A DNA stretch of 64,000 nucleotides, taken from assembly GCF_010365305.1 (NCBI RefSeq), contig NZ_CP048279.1, positions 1,550,001-1,614,000 on the forward strand, given 5' to 3'. Both the position numbers and the translations under genes were made by a program. Shown one piece after another: positions 8,832 to 17,253 of this stretch. The notes beneath the pieces were generated by a model. That model was not told the DNA's origin, searched no databases, and saw only the letters and a program-made list of their open reading frames with translations. Every line of letters begins with the position of its first letter. Positions within the stretch are counted from its first letter, which is position 1. The DNA is from Staphylococcus sp. MI 10-1553 (GTDB taxonomy: Bacteria > Bacillota > Bacilli > Staphylococcales > Staphylococcaceae).

Positions 8832-9222
8832 AAGTCTCGTTGCACTGTTGATTCAAATGACTATTGTATTACTCATACCCCTGCTTATTTTCAGTTTAGG
8901 TCAATTAAAAACGACAGTATTTGAAGATCGGACATATGATATTGAACTGATGATTAAGGATATCTCACATACGCTCCACGCTGAACATGTAAAAGCCCAG
9001 ATTATTAGAAAGAAAGAACTTGAAATAAGAGATTCGAATACAGAGATTAATTACAAATTGCGCAATCAAAAAATCATTAAAACTGTCGGTCATAGAGGAA
9101 ATATTACAATGTGTAACCATGTTGTAGATGTTCACTTTGAAAAATTAACGCATGATTTAATTCTAATGAAAATAACATACCAGGAAGGGACTACAACACA
9201 TGAAAAAGAGATTTTATTATAA
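8737..9222 (+). CDS. comGF: Minor competence pseudopilin ComGF
   Basis: Encodes up to 161 residues with KQGFTLIESLVALLIQMTIVLLIPLLIF, a good prepilin motif, and the ComGF-type C-terminal region. The ATG at 8737 gives a 27-residue leader and an overlap of about 95 bases with comGE, with GGTG upstream. A shorter leader starting from a non-ATG codon is possible. It belongs to the minor pseudopilin complex at the tip or base of the competence pilus. Confidence 0.87.
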   Translation: MKLFRQHINCVYKIIKQNKNIAIEKQGFTLIESLVALLIQMTIVLLIPLLIFSLGQLKTTVFEDRTYDIELMIKDISHTLHAEHVKAQIIRKKELEIRDSNTEINYKLRNQKIIKTVGHRGNITMCNHVVDVHFEKLTHDLILMKITYQEGTTTHEKEILL

Positions 9223-9382
9223 ATACGGCTTTACCTTGCCACTATTATTTATCATTTTATCTGCATATTTTACTTTTATCTCTTTTTATTTACTGATTTA
9301 TAGTCTAAAATTACAAACTATAGATGCGCTGTCAGATGATTATGAATATCTAATAGCGCGAATTATCGACAAAGGTGAGTAA
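9200..9382 (+). CDS. Small prepilin-like protein in the ComGG position
   Basis: A 60-residue protein that starts MKKRFYYKYGFTLPLLFIIL, a short basic leader before G-FTLP and one hydrophobic helix (about residues 10-35), then a polar tail. It overlaps comGF by 23 bases and lies in the comGG position at the operon end. It is shorter than Bacillus ComGG, and Glu+5 is replaced (FTLPL), so processing as a pilin is uncertain. The site CAGGAAGGG lies upstream. Confidence 0.72.
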   Translation: MKKRFYYKYGFTLPLLFIILSAYFTFISFYLLIYSLKLQTIDALSDDYEYLIARIIDKGE

Positions 9383-9385
9383 TAT

Positions 9386-9913
9386 ATGAAATCAAAAATG
9401 GATACACCTCTTATTTTCATCGGATTTATGGGTGCGGGTAAAACAACCATTGCGCAAACATTAGCAGAAGCTTATCAATGTTCATTTATTGATTTAGATG
9501 CTTATATCGAAACTGAAACTCAAAAATCAATCCCACAGATTTTTGAAGAAGAAGGGGAACAAGGTTTTAGACAGCATGAATTTGAATGTTTAAAAAAAGC
9601 AATACAATCCTATGATATCATTGCAACAGGCGGCGGCATTCTCACACATGACGCAACGTATCAATTTATTAAAGAGGCACAAGTGAAAGCAATATGGGTC
9701 GATGCACCTATTGAAGCACTCTATGAAAGAGTTAAAGGGGATACAAATCGACCTAATGCTAATAAAAAAAGTTTCGAATCTTTAAAACACTTGTATTCTG
9801 CGCGCATTTCAAGATATAATGAAATCGCATTCATTAAGATTTCATCTGCAACACCGTTATCAGAAACGCTTAATGAAATTAAAATTAAATTGTCTGCGAA
9901 TGATCAATATTAG
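9386..9913 (+). CDS. aroK: Shikimate kinase
   Basis: Encodes 175 residues; shikimate kinase makes shikimate-3-phosphate in aromatic amino acid synthesis. The P-loop GFMGAGKTT near residue 13, DLDAYIE (substrate aspartate), GFRQHEF (arginine), ATGGGI and the lid RPNANKKS are all present. AAAGGTGAG precedes the ATG. It starts three bases after the last comG gene, so it probably shares the comG transcript or has its own promoter inside it; this comG-aroK order is common in staphylococci. The glycine riboswitch begins right after its stop. Confidence 0.94.
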   Translation: MKSKMDTPLIFIGFMGAGKTTIAQTLAEAYQCSFIDLDAYIETETQKSIPQIFEEEGEQGFRQHEFECLKKAIQSYDIIATGGGILTHDATYQFIKEAQVKAIWVDAPIEALYERVKGDTNRPNANKKSFESLKHLYSARISRYNEIAFIKISSATPLSETLNEIKIKLSANDQY

Positions 9914-10049
9914 AGAGTATGGGTACGACTCATCACCGAAGGAGCAAGTAATTATGGGTTACGAATCTCTCAGGTAAAAGGATAATATTGTGACGCATTC
10001 CTGAAGGCATCTCAACAGGGGAGTATGAAGGTACTCCTCTGTTTTTTTA
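9913..10049 (+). ncRNA. Glycine riboswitch (single aptamer with terminator) before gcvT
   Basis: The leader contains the glycine aptamer core: CATCACCGAAGGAGCAAG near 9931 and AATCTCTCAGGTAAAAGGA near 9964, followed by a shorter CTGAAGGCATCTCAACAGG segment resembling a partial second domain. A terminator stem AGGGGAGTA/TACTCCTCT (10017-10040) with seven T follows. In this class glycine binding normally prevents termination, switching on glycine cleavage. Position before gcvT-gcvPA-gcvPB fits. Aptamer ends are approximate. Confidence 0.88.
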
Positions 10050-10071
10050 TTACACATTAGGAGGGGACTAC

Positions 10072-11163
10072 ATGTCAGAAGAACTAAAGAAAACGCCACT
10101 TTACCAACATTACGTTGATACAGAGGCTAAAATTGTTGAATTTGGTGGTTGGGCTATGCCAGTTCAATTCTCAAGTATTAAAGAAGAACACAACGCGGTA
10201 CGTAACAACGTTGGCTTATTTGATGTGAGCCATATGGGTGAAATTCGCATCGAAGGTCCAGAAGCCGCACAACTTGTTCAATATGTACTTTCTAACAATA
10301 CGAGCCAACTGACATTATCAAAAGCACAATACACTGCTTTATGTAATGAAGAAGGTGGTGTCATTGATGATTTAGTTATTTATCAACTTGGAGAAACGCA
10401 TTATTTATTAGTCGTTAATGCTGCCAATGTCGATAAAGATTACGAATGGATTGTACAACATAGCAATCGCTTTGACGCCACAGTGACAAATGTATCCGAT
10501 CAATATGGTCAACTGGCATTACAAGGTCCAAATGCAAGACAGATTATTCAAGACAATGTTTCTGAAGATGTCAGTGAAATGGGTATGTTCGAATTTAAAC
10601 AAAATGTCGAAATCTTCGGTAAAAATGTGATCCTCTCACAATCTGGTTATACAGGTGAAGATGGCTTTGAATTCTATTGTGACAGTCAAGATGTTACTGC
10701 AATATGGGACGCACTCTTATCAAAAGATGTGACGCCATGTGGTTTAGGGGCACGTGATACATTACGTTTAGAAGCGGGATTACCACTTCATGGACAAGAC
10801 TTATCTGAATCTATTACGCCTTATGAGGGCGGCATCGCTTTTGCAGCTAAACCATTAATAGAGGAAGATTTTATTGGTAAATCTGTACTTAAAACACAAA
10901 AAGAAAATGGTGCACCAAGACGTACAGTAGGACTTCGTATGATTGATAAAGGCATTCCTAGAACTGGATACAGGATTTATGATTTAGATGGCAATGAAAT
11001 TGGTGAAGTGACTTCAGGTACACAATCACCATCTACAGGTCATGCTATCGGTATGGGTATCATACAGCGTGATGCTTTTGAAATGGGTAAAGAAGTCATT
11101 GTACAAGTGAGAAAGCGTCAAGTGAAAGCGAAAATTGTTAAAAAGAATCAAATCGAAAAATAG
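10072..11163 (+). CDS. gcvT: Glycine cleavage system T protein (aminomethyltransferase)
   Basis: A 363-residue enzyme that releases ammonia from the aminomethyl group on lipoylated H protein and gives 5,10-methylene-THF. Sequence features are [11 protein letters not shown] and FDVSHMGEI near the N-terminus, GYTGEDGFE near residue 195 and [17 protein letters not shown], the folate-site core. AGGAGGGG lies upstream. It is the first gene of the riboswitch-controlled gcvT-gcvPA-gcvPB operon; gcvH is not in the window. Confidence 0.96.
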   Translation: MSEELKKTPLYQHYVDTEAKIVEFGGWAMPVQFSSIKEEHNAVRNNVGLFDVSHMGEIRIEGPEAAQLVQYVLSNNTSQLTLSKAQYTALCNEEGGVIDDLVIYQLGETHYLLVVNAANVDKDYEWIVQHSNRFDATVTNVSDQYGQLALQGPNARQIIQDNVSEDVSEMGMFEFKQNVEIFGKNVILSQSGYTGEDGFEFYCDSQDVTAIWDALLSKDVTPCGLGARDTLRLEAGLPLHGQDLSESITPYEGGIAFAAKPLIEEDFIGKSVLKTQKENGAPRRTVGLRMIDKGIPRTGYRIYDLDGNEIGEVTSGTQSPSTGHAIGMGIIQRDAFEMGKEVIVQVRKRQVKAKIVKKNQIEK

Positions 11164-11175
11164 GGAGTGAATACA

Positions 11176-12525
11176 GTGAGTCATCGTTATATTCCATTAA
11201 CTGAAAAAGACGAGCAAGAAATGTTAGAGACGATTGGTGTTAAATCTATTCAAGAACTATACAGTGATGTTCCTGAAGATGTGTTATTAAACAGAGATTT
11301 AAACATTGCAGATGCAGAGCCAGAAACACAATTATTGAAGCGATTAACACGTATTGCGAATAAAAATATTACAAAAGAAACACATACATCATTTTTAGGT
11401 GCAGGCGTTTATGATCATTATGCACCAGCTGTTGTAGATGCGATGATTTCTAGATCTGAATTCTACACTGCATACACACCATATCAACCTGAAATTTCAC
11501 AAGGGGAATTACAAGCGATTTTTGAATTCCAAACAATGATCTGCGAGTTAACTGCGATGGACGTTGCGAACTCATCAATGTATGACGGTATGACAAGTTT
11601 TGCTGAAGCGTGTTTATTAGCTTGGGGTAATACGAAGAAAAATAAAATTGTCGTATCAAAAGGTTTACATTATCAAGCCTTACAAGTGTTAGATACTTAT
11701 TCAAAAATTCGCGAACAATATGAAGTCGTTACAGTAGATTTAGATGGCACTGTAACAGATTTGAAAAAGTTAGAAGCGGCTATTGATGATGATACGGCAG
11801 CAGTTGCAGTACAATATCCCAACTTCTATGGCTCTATTGAAGATTTAGAAGCGATTCAAGCAATGATTGTCGATAAAAAAGCACTCTTTATCGTATATGC
11901 GAATCCTTTATCATTAGGTTTATTAACGCCTCCAGGAGAATTCGGCGCAGATATCGTTGTGGGTGATACACAAGTATTCGGTATCCCTACACAATTCGGT
12001 GGTCCTCACTGTGGTTACTTTGCAACAACGAAAAAATTGATGCGTAAAATACCTGGCCGTCTCGTAGGTCAAACGACAGATGATGAAGGTCATCGTGGTT
12101 TTGTATTAACGTTACAAGCCCGTGAACAACATATTCGTCGTGAAACTGCGACATCTAATATTTGTTCGAACCAGGCACTGAATGCATTAGCGTCTTCTAT
12201 TTCAATGTCAGCGTTAGGTAAAGAAGGGATTCAAGAAGTTGCTATTCAAAACATGGAAAATGCGAACTATGCAAAAGAGCAATTTAAAAATAGCGGCTTC
12301 ACTGTTTTAGATGGCGTATCTTATAATGAATTTGTTGTACGCTTTAATCGTCCGATTGCTGAAGTAAACCGTGCACTCTTAGATGAAGGGATTATTGGTG
12401 GTTTCGACTTAAGCGTAGTAGATGAATCATTTAACAAGCATATGCTCGTTGCTGTAACGGAATTGAGAACGAAAGAAGAAATCGATACATTTGTGCAGAA
12501 AGCTGGTGAAATCAATGGTAAGTAA
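11176..12525 (+). CDS. gcvPA: Glycine dehydrogenase (decarboxylating) subunit 1
   Basis: Encodes 449 residues, the N-terminal half of glycine decarboxylase P protein, which is split in Firmicutes. It starts [12 protein letters not shown] at GTG 11176 with GGGAG eight bases upstream; a GTG at 11167 overlaps that site and is unlikely. It lacks the PLP lysine, which is carried by subunit 2. With subunit 2 it decarboxylates glycine and loads the aminomethyl group onto lipoyl-GcvH. It overlaps gcvPB by 11 bases. Confidence 0.95.
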   Translation: MSHRYIPLTEKDEQEMLETIGVKSIQELYSDVPEDVLLNRDLNIADAEPETQLLKRLTRIANKNITKETHTSFLGAGVYDHYAPAVVDAMISRSEFYTAYTPYQPEISQGELQAIFEFQTMICELTAMDVANSSMYDGMTSFAEACLLAWGNTKKNKIVVSKGLHYQALQVLDTYSKIREQYEVVTVDLDGTVTDLKKLEAAIDDDTAAVAVQYPNFYGSIEDLEAIQAMIVDKKALFIVYANPLSLGLLTPPGEFGADIVVGDTQVFGIPTQFGGPHCGYFATTKKLMRKIPGRLVGQTTDDEGHRGFVLTLQAREQHIRRETATSNICSNQALNALASSISMSALGKEGIQEVAIQNMENANYAKEQFKNSGFTVLDGVSYNEFVVRFNRPIAEVNRALLDEGIIGGFDLSVVDESFNKHMLVAVTELRTKEEIDTFVQKAGEINGK

Positions 12526-13987
12526 ATCTAGTCCATTAATTTTTGAACGTTCAAGAAAAGGTCGCTTTGCTTATTCTTTACCGCAAAGAGAAATTGATAA
12601 TGATGTTGCGAATCAACTCCTCGATTCAAAGTTCATTCGTAAAAATAAAGCCGAATTTCCTGAAGTATCAGAACTTGATTTAATTCGTCATTACACTGAA
12701 CTTTCTAATAAAAACTTTGGTGTAGATTCAGGGTTTTATCCATTGGGTTCATGTACGATGAAATATAATCCTAAAATCAATGAGAAAGTTGCTCGCATTC
12801 CAGGATTTACTGAAGCACATCCATTACAAGATGAGGATCAAATTCAAGGAGCTTTAGAAATCATTTACAGCTTGCAAGAAGAACTAAAAGAAATTACTGG
12901 AATGGATGAGATTTCACTCCAACCTGCAGCAGGTGCACATGGTGAATGGACAGCGCTTATGATTTTCAAAGCATACCACCTTCAAAATGGTGATACTGAA
13001 AGAGATGAAGTGATTGTACCAGACTCAGCACATGGTACGAATCCAGCTTCTGCGGCATTTGCTGGATTTAAAGCTGTGACGGTTAAATCTAATGATAAAG
13101 GTGAAGTAGATATCGATCATCTTAAAGAAGTCGTGAGTGATAAAACAGCTGCAATCATGTTAACGAACCCGAACACATTAGGTATTTTTGAAACTAATAT
13201 TATGGAAATCCGTGATATCGTACACGAAGCGGGTGGCTTACTTTATTATGATGGGGCAAACCTTAATGCGATTATGGATAAAGTACGTCCTGGTGACATG
13301 GGATTTGATGCGGTTCATCTTAACTTACACAAAACATTTACAGGTCCTCATGGTGGCGGTGGCCCAGGTTCAGGTCCAATCGGTGTGAAAAAAGAGTTAC
13401 GTGATTACTTACCAAAACCACTCGTTGTGAAAAATGGCGACCATTTTGAGTATGATAATGACATTCCATATTCAATTGGACGCGTGAAACCATTCTACGG
13501 TAACTTCGGTATTTACTTACGTGCTTATACGTATATCCGTACAATGGGTTATGAAGGATTGAAAGAAGTATCTGAAGCGGCTGTATTAAACGCAAACTAC
13601 ATGAAGGCACGCTTAAAAGATACATTCGTTATTCCATTCGACCAATATTGTAAACACGAATTCGTATTAAGTGGTACGAAGCAGAAAAAACTGGGTGTAC
13701 GTACTTTAGATATGGCTAAACGCTTGCTAGACTTTGGTGTTCATCCACCTACAGTTTATTTCCCATTAATTGTTGATGAAGGTATGATGATAGAACCAAC
13801 AGAAACAGAATCTAAAGAAACGTTAGACTATTTCTGTGATGCCTTAATCCAAATTGCCAAAGAAGCTGAGGAAGATCCAGACAAAGTGTTAGAAGCACCG
13901 CATACGACAATTATCGATCGTTTGGATGAAACAACAGCAGCACGTAAGCCAATTTTAAAATTTGAGAACTTAAAAGAAGAAAAGTGA
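12515..13987 (+). CDS. gcvPB: Glycine dehydrogenase (decarboxylating) subunit 2
   Basis: A 490-residue subunit that carries the pyridoxal phosphate lysine in [17 protein letters not shown] (near residue 273). The N-terminal [15 protein letters not shown] and [12 protein letters not shown] blocks are typical of staphylococcal GcvPB. The ATG at 12515 is used because GGTGA lies upstream and the protein matches the family length; it lies inside the end of gcvPA, so the two are coupled. It ends the glycine-cleavage operon. Confidence 0.95.
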   Translation: MVSKSSPLIFERSRKGRFAYSLPQREIDNDVANQLLDSKFIRKNKAEFPEVSELDLIRHYTELSNKNFGVDSGFYPLGSCTMKYNPKINEKVARIPGFTEAHPLQDEDQIQGALEIIYSLQEELKEITGMDEISLQPAAGAHGEWTALMIFKAYHLQNGDTERDEVIVPDSAHGTNPASAAFAGFKAVTVKSNDKGEVDIDHLKEVVSDKTAAIMLTNPNTLGIFETNIMEIRDIVHEAGGLLYYDGANLNAIMDKVRPGDMGFDAVHLNLHKTFTGPHGGGGPGSGPIGVKKELRDYLPKPLVVKNGDHFEYDNDIPYSIGRVKPFYGNFGIYLRAYTYIRTMGYEGLKEVSEAAVLNANYMKARLKDTFVIPFDQYCKHEFVLSGTKQKKLGVRTLDMAKRLLDFGVHPPTVYFPLIVDEGMMIEPTETESKETLDYFCDALIQIAKEAEEDPDKVLEAPHTTIIDRLDETTAARKPILKFENLKEEK

Positions 13988-14028
13988 ATATATTTTATAT
14001 GCTTCTTAATGTCTCTGATCATTTAGTG

Positions 14029-14455
14029 GGACACAAAAATTTTTGATGCTATTGATATAGTATTTTGCTTATTTTGTCCTCTCCCTGCGATTTGTGTTAT
14101 TGATTGCCATTATAGCTTCGCGTTTCCTAGGGGTTGGCCCTTCAACTAACGCTTGATTAAACTGTTACATTTGTTGATGCGTTAGTGGATTTTGGGAGCA
14201 GTACAGAAATCTCATGTGTCACAAAGATTTCGTAGTACTGACCCCGCAAGGCTGACTAGACTTCTTGAAAGCTTGAGTATTGAGAAGTCAGACAGCTACT
14301 GCGATAAACAGTTATCACTATTAAAGTATGGTTATGGAATTTGTTTACGCATTCATCCCTCAGGAGTCTCAGCCTTCTGGGCAATCTTTCATCAAATAAA
14401 GTAACTTAGGACAAGTTTCTGAACTAAAAAAACAATAGCACCCATTTTTGTGTCC
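14029..14455 (+). repeat. Dispersed intergenic repeat, copy 1, with terminal inverted repeats
   Basis: The ends match as inverted repeats: GGACACAAAAAT then GCTATTG on the left, and the complement of both on the right. Inside lie TCCTAGGGG, a pair ACTAACGC/GCGTTAGT around CTGTTACATTTGTTGATG, an imperfect hairpin around GAAATCTCATGTGTCACAAA, a GACTAGACTTCT/AGAAGTC arm pair and CCCTCAGGAGTCTCAGCC. The same blocks recur at 60496-60931 and, in part, at 35430, 44790 and 49838. No coding capacity is seen. It may be a MITE-like element or a structured RNA. Confidence 0.8.
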
Positions 14456-14471
14456 AATGCATCTTCATTTT

Positions 14472-14503
14472 GTTTTATTATCCTCATTGATGGATAATAA
14501 AAC
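14472..14503. repeat. Perfect 12-base inverted repeat
   Basis: GTTTTATTATCC and GGATAATAAAAC are separated by eight bases, just outside the repeat element. It is an AT-rich hairpin without a T-run; its role is unknown. Confidence 0.6.
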
Positions 14504-14514
14504 CATAAGAAGAT

Positions 14515-14552
14515 AGAGGCTGAGAAAATTTGACGTCTCAGTCTCTGTTTTT
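14515..14552 (+). terminator. Terminator-like hairpin
   Basis: AGAGGCTGAGA pairs with TCTCAGTCTCT around a ten-base loop, followed by GTTTTTATT. This AGAGGCTGGGA-type hairpin recurs at many gene ends in the window (16220, 40332, 56144, 60994). It is a likely end for gcvPB transcripts that read through the repeat. Confidence 0.7.
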
Positions 14553-14775
14553 ATTTACGCATGTTATTTTTAGTATGATTAAGTGAAAAATGCTAAAAGT
14601 AGGAGCGTCGAACATTTGTTCCGTGGCTGAAAAACACGACAGAAAGGTCACCATTGCTTTAAAAGGGAAGTATTGTCTCCTTTTATCTTTTCGATTTATC
14701 CATGGGTTTGTCAAAGATTTATAAATGAGATAGAAAGGCAACACATCACTATTCTAATTTAATCAAACAGATAAA

Positions 14776-14822
14776 AAAAGAGCTAGTGGATCCACATTTC
14801 CACTGGATCCACTAGCTCTTTT
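14776..14822. terminator. Bidirectional terminator between gcvPB and the rhodanese gene
   Basis: An 18-base perfect stem, AAAAGAGCTAGTGGATCC with its complement, around an 11-base loop. The A-run and T-run on the two flanks allow action on both strands, and it starts two bases from the stop of the minus-strand rhodanese gene. Confidence 0.9.
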
Positions 14823-14824
14823 CA

Positions 14825-15211
14825 CTATTTTTTAGACTTAATTTTACCCGTCCATTTTTTGTAGCCGCCTTTTAACATATACAAGTTCGTATAACCTTTT
14901 TTCTTAAGTGTACGTGCAGCTCGATAACTCGCGATACCATTTGCATCAACTAGATAGATGGGTTGATCTTTTCTTAATCCTTGGTGTCGTTGACGAAACA
15001 TTGTCATAGGGATATTTCGTGCACCAATAATATGACCATAATCATAGTCTGCCTTTTCTCTAAGATCGATCACTTGTGCTTTTCTAATACCTTCTTGAAA
15101 TTCTTCTTGGTTTAATTCTGTTACTGATCTTTTATTAATGATAAAGTTCGTTACCATCCAAATGATGACCAATGCTAACACAATTAAAACGATTAATGTC
15201 ATGTTACTCAT
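14825..15211 (-). CDS. Membrane-anchored rhodanese-like protein without active-site cysteine
   Basis: A 128-residue protein with an N-terminal membrane helix (residues 5-25) and a cytoplasmic rhodanese domain: QVIDLREKADYDYGHIIGA, then YLVDANGIASYRAARTL and LKGGYKKW. The catalytic loop, normally C-x4-R, has Asp at the Cys position, and the whole protein contains no cysteine. It therefore cannot act as a standard sulfurtransferase and may be a binding or scaffold domain. It lies divergent from lipM, 150 bases away. B. subtilis YqhL is a positional counterpart. Confidence 0.85.
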   Translation of the reverse strand: MSNMTLIVLIVLALVIIWMVTNFIINKRSVTELNQEEFQEGIRKAQVIDLREKADYDYGHIIGARNIPMTMFRQRHQGLRKDQPIYLVDANGIASYRAARTLKKKGYTNLYMLKGGYKKWTGKIKSKK

Positions 15212-15361
15212 CTTGCATCCTCCCTAAAATACCGATATTATTATTATAAGACTGATAGACTAATTTATCAAAATTTTTATGTGTGACATATGTTGGCAAT
15301 TTTATATTTTTTGAAACATAACATATGCCCGATGAGATTTCATAGGGAGGCTTTAAAGCAA

Positions 15362-16192
15362 ATGACAGAAACTTGGCATTTTATTAATACAGGAAGCCAT
15401 GATCCATACTACAATATGGCATTAGATGAGGCTTTATTAAATTTTGTATCAAGAGGAGAGATTGATCCGGTCGTTCGATTTTATACTTGGAACCCACCGA
15501 CGTTATCGATTGGCTATTTCCAACGACTCTCCAAAGAAATTGATATCGAAAAGGTTAAAGAAAAGGGCTACGGTTTAGTGAGACGCCAAACAGGGGGCCG
15601 TGGTGTTTTACATGATAAAGAATTAACTTATAGTGTGATTGTACCAGAAGTGCATCCAGATATGCCTCAAACAGTCACTGAAGCGTATCGTGTAATTTCA
15701 GGAGGTTTACTAGAAGGCTTTAAATCATTAGGCTTTGATGCACATTTCGCGGTACCACGATCCAAAGAAGAGCGAGAGAAACTGAAACAACCGAGAAGTT
15801 CGGTTTGTTTTGATGCACCGAGTTGGTATGAGCTTGTTGTAGAAGGTAAGAAAATTGCAGGAAGTGCTCAAACGAGACAAAAGGGCGTTATCTTACAACA
15901 TGGTTCAATTCTTCAAGATGTGGATATTGATGACTTGTTCGACATGTTTATTTTCAAAAATGATAGATTGAAAGCAAAAATGAAAGAAGCCTTTGTCGAA
16001 AAAGCAGTGGCCATTAACGATTTATCGGATGAAACAGTAACGTTAGAACAAATGGAAGTTGCGTTTAAAGAAGGTTTCAAAAAAGCACTCGATATTGAAT
16101 TTAAACCGTTAGAATTAACAACAGCCCAACTTGAAGAAGTGAAAGCGTTAGAAGAAAAATATTGTTCAGAAGCATTTTTATATCGAAAATAA
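15362..16192 (+). CDS. lipM: Octanoyltransferase LipM
   Basis: Encodes 276 residues of the LipM/LplA-like cofactor transferase family. It moves octanoate from acyl-ACP to GcvH, the first step of lipoate assembly. Seen are [20 protein letters not shown], the catalytic-Cys block [14 protein letters not shown] near residue 150 and [19 protein letters not shown]. The start at 15362 has GGGAGG 11 bases upstream; an in-frame ATG at 15290 would add 24 residues without a site. Lipoyl-protein synthesis matches the adjacent glycine-cleavage genes and the lipoyl E2 gene in the window. LplA-type lipoate ligase is the alternative call, less likely because of the Cys. Confidence 0.88.
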   Translation: MTETWHFINTGSHDPYYNMALDEALLNFVSRGEIDPVVRFYTWNPPTLSIGYFQRLSKEIDIEKVKEKGYGLVRRQTGGRGVLHDKELTYSVIVPEVHPDMPQTVTEAYRVISGGLLEGFKSLGFDAHFAVPRSKEEREKLKQPRSSVCFDAPSWYELVVEGKKIAGSAQTRQKGVILQHGSILQDVDIDDLFDMFIFKNDRLKAKMKEAFVEKAVAINDLSDETVTLEQMEVAFKEGFKKALDIEFKPLELTTAQLEEVKALEEKYCSEAFLYRK

Positions 16193-16219
16193 CCATCAAA
16201 CTTACTGACTGGTAAAATG

Positions 16220-16256
16220 AAAGGCTGGGAAACGCACTCATTTGCACCCAGCCTTT
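16220..16256 (+). terminator. Rho-independent terminator after lipM
   Basis: AAAGGCTGGG pairs with CCCAGCCTTT around a 17-base loop; only a short T tail follows. It lies 27 bases after the lipM stop, and its A-rich flank lets it also serve the converging minus-strand gene. Confidence 0.75.
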
Positions 16257-16314
16257 AAATATTGACTTGAACTTTTTCTATTTAAGCGATGAAAGCATGT
16301 TCTCAAACACCCTC

Positions 16315-16539
16315 TTATCGACGTCCTTTGAATTTGTTTTTCCAAACACGCTTTTTATAATCCCGTTGATCTGGCGTCAAAAAGAAAAAGAAATAGACTA
16401 AATAGATGATGCCGACAATAATGGCTACTGTAATGATTGATCTAAAAATACTAAAAAGTACTACATCTAAATTAAAAATTAATCCGATCAATGCGACGAT
16501 GAGTATCGCACCGAATATAATTTTTTGGAAAGTTGTCAT
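16315..16539 (-). CDS. Small membrane protein with two hydrophobic segments
   Basis: A 74-residue protein that is mostly hydrophobic (about residues 6-25 and 32-54), followed by a short strongly basic tail (DYKKRVWKNKFKGRR). I recognise no family with a known role. It begins five bases after the stop of the upstream lipoprotein gene, with GAGGAGT overlapping that stop, so the two form a two-gene operon transcribed away from the M24 peptidase gene. A basic C-terminus would place the tail in the cytoplasm. Confidence 0.75.
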   Translation of the reverse strand: MTTFQKIIFGAILIVALIGLIFNLDVVLFSIFRSIITVAIIVGIIYLVYFFFFLTPDQRDYKKRVWKNKFKGRR

Positions 16540-16544
16540 TTCAA

Positions 16545-17159
16545 TTACTCCTCTTTATCTTGTTCTGCATTTGTAGTTTTGACATTGATGTTCGATAAGC
16601 TCTGACGTCCTTTTTGAATTTCTGTTTTATCTTTCGCTTTATAACCTTTTTGAATCTTTGTTAACGCACTGTTGATTTCTTTTTGTAGTTTTTTAATTTC
16701 TTTGTCCTGTGCTTTGATTGATTTATCTTTTTTAACAATCGTTTCATCATCAGTGGCATCATGGTAACTTTCCATCGCACTTTCATGATCCTCAATAATT
16801 TGATCTAATTGATCCAACACTTTATCATCTTTTTTGTTTTCTAATACTTTCGAATCAATTTGTTGGTAAGCATTAATCGCATCCGTTACAGAGGCATAAT
16901 ATTGTGATGAAAATTCAAGATAATCTGCTTTTTTCTGATTAGACTTCGCTTGTTTTGTATTCTCGGAGTCTTTTTTCAAAGCGTCCACTTGTTTTTGTTT
17001 TTTCGCGTTTTCATTTTCAAGTTGCTGATTTTCTAATTTGATTTCATGGTTTTTGTCACTTAAGTCCGTACTTTTCTCTTCTAAAGGTAACAGGTTTTGA
17101 CTTCCACAGGCTGACAATAAAAATGCAACACCCATACTCGCGCAAATTCTCTTTTTCAT
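16545..17159 (-). CDS. Putative lipoprotein with coiled-coil region
   Basis: Encodes 204 residues with a type II signal peptide: MKKRICASMGVAFLLSACGS, where LSAC is the lipobox and Cys18 would carry the lipid. The mature part is very Lys/Glu/Gln rich, with heptad-like stretches at residues 30-75 (ENQQLENENAKKQKQVDALK) and 140-175, so an elongated coiled coil on the outer membrane face is likely. It resembles uncharacterised staphylococcal lipoproteins encoded next to the Xaa-Pro peptidase gene. Its function is unknown. GGAG lies before the start on the minus strand. Confidence 0.82.
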   Translation of the reverse strand: MKKRICASMGVAFLLSACGSQNLLPLEEKSTDLSDKNHEIKLENQQLENENAKKQKQVDALKKDSENTKQAKSNQKKADYLEFSSQYYASVTDAINAYQQIDSKVLENKKDDKVLDQLDQIIEDHESAMESYHDATDDETIVKKDKSIKAQDKEIKKLQKEINSALTKIQKGYKAKDKTEIQKGRQSLSNINVKTTNAEQDKEE

Positions 17160-17253
17160 ATTAAACTCCTAAACACTCAATTGTTTTTCACTACATATGA
17201 CTACATTTTAAGGTATCATGTAATTAAGTACAAATATAAGGAGGAATTTTTGT

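Larger units (their letters stand above)
13988..14824. other. 837-base intergenic region after gcvPB
   Basis: No convincing gene. It holds the 427-base repeat element (14029-14455), three hairpins (14472-14503, 14515-14552, 14776-14822) and an unassigned stretch at about 14555-14775. The last has a 68-codon open frame on the minus strand, but no plausible start context or recognisable family, so I do not call it a gene. Confidence 0.6.

Noticed and set aside
14192..14404. 70-codon plus-strand open frame within the repeat element
   Set aside because: It lies wholly in the palindromic repeat, has no ribosome site, and the frame is not kept in copy 5.
14029..14455. CRISPR array as explanation of the repeats
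   Set aside because: No regularly spaced short direct repeats; the structure is palindromic and the copies lie kilobases apart.
14538..14744. 68-codon minus-strand frame as a gene
   Set aside because: Poor start context, overlaps a terminator, no recognisable family; kept only as a region to re-examine.
15287..15327. CATATGTT/AACATATG inverted repeat before lipM as an operator
   Set aside because: Only eight bases with a 25-base gap in AT-rich DNA; could be chance.
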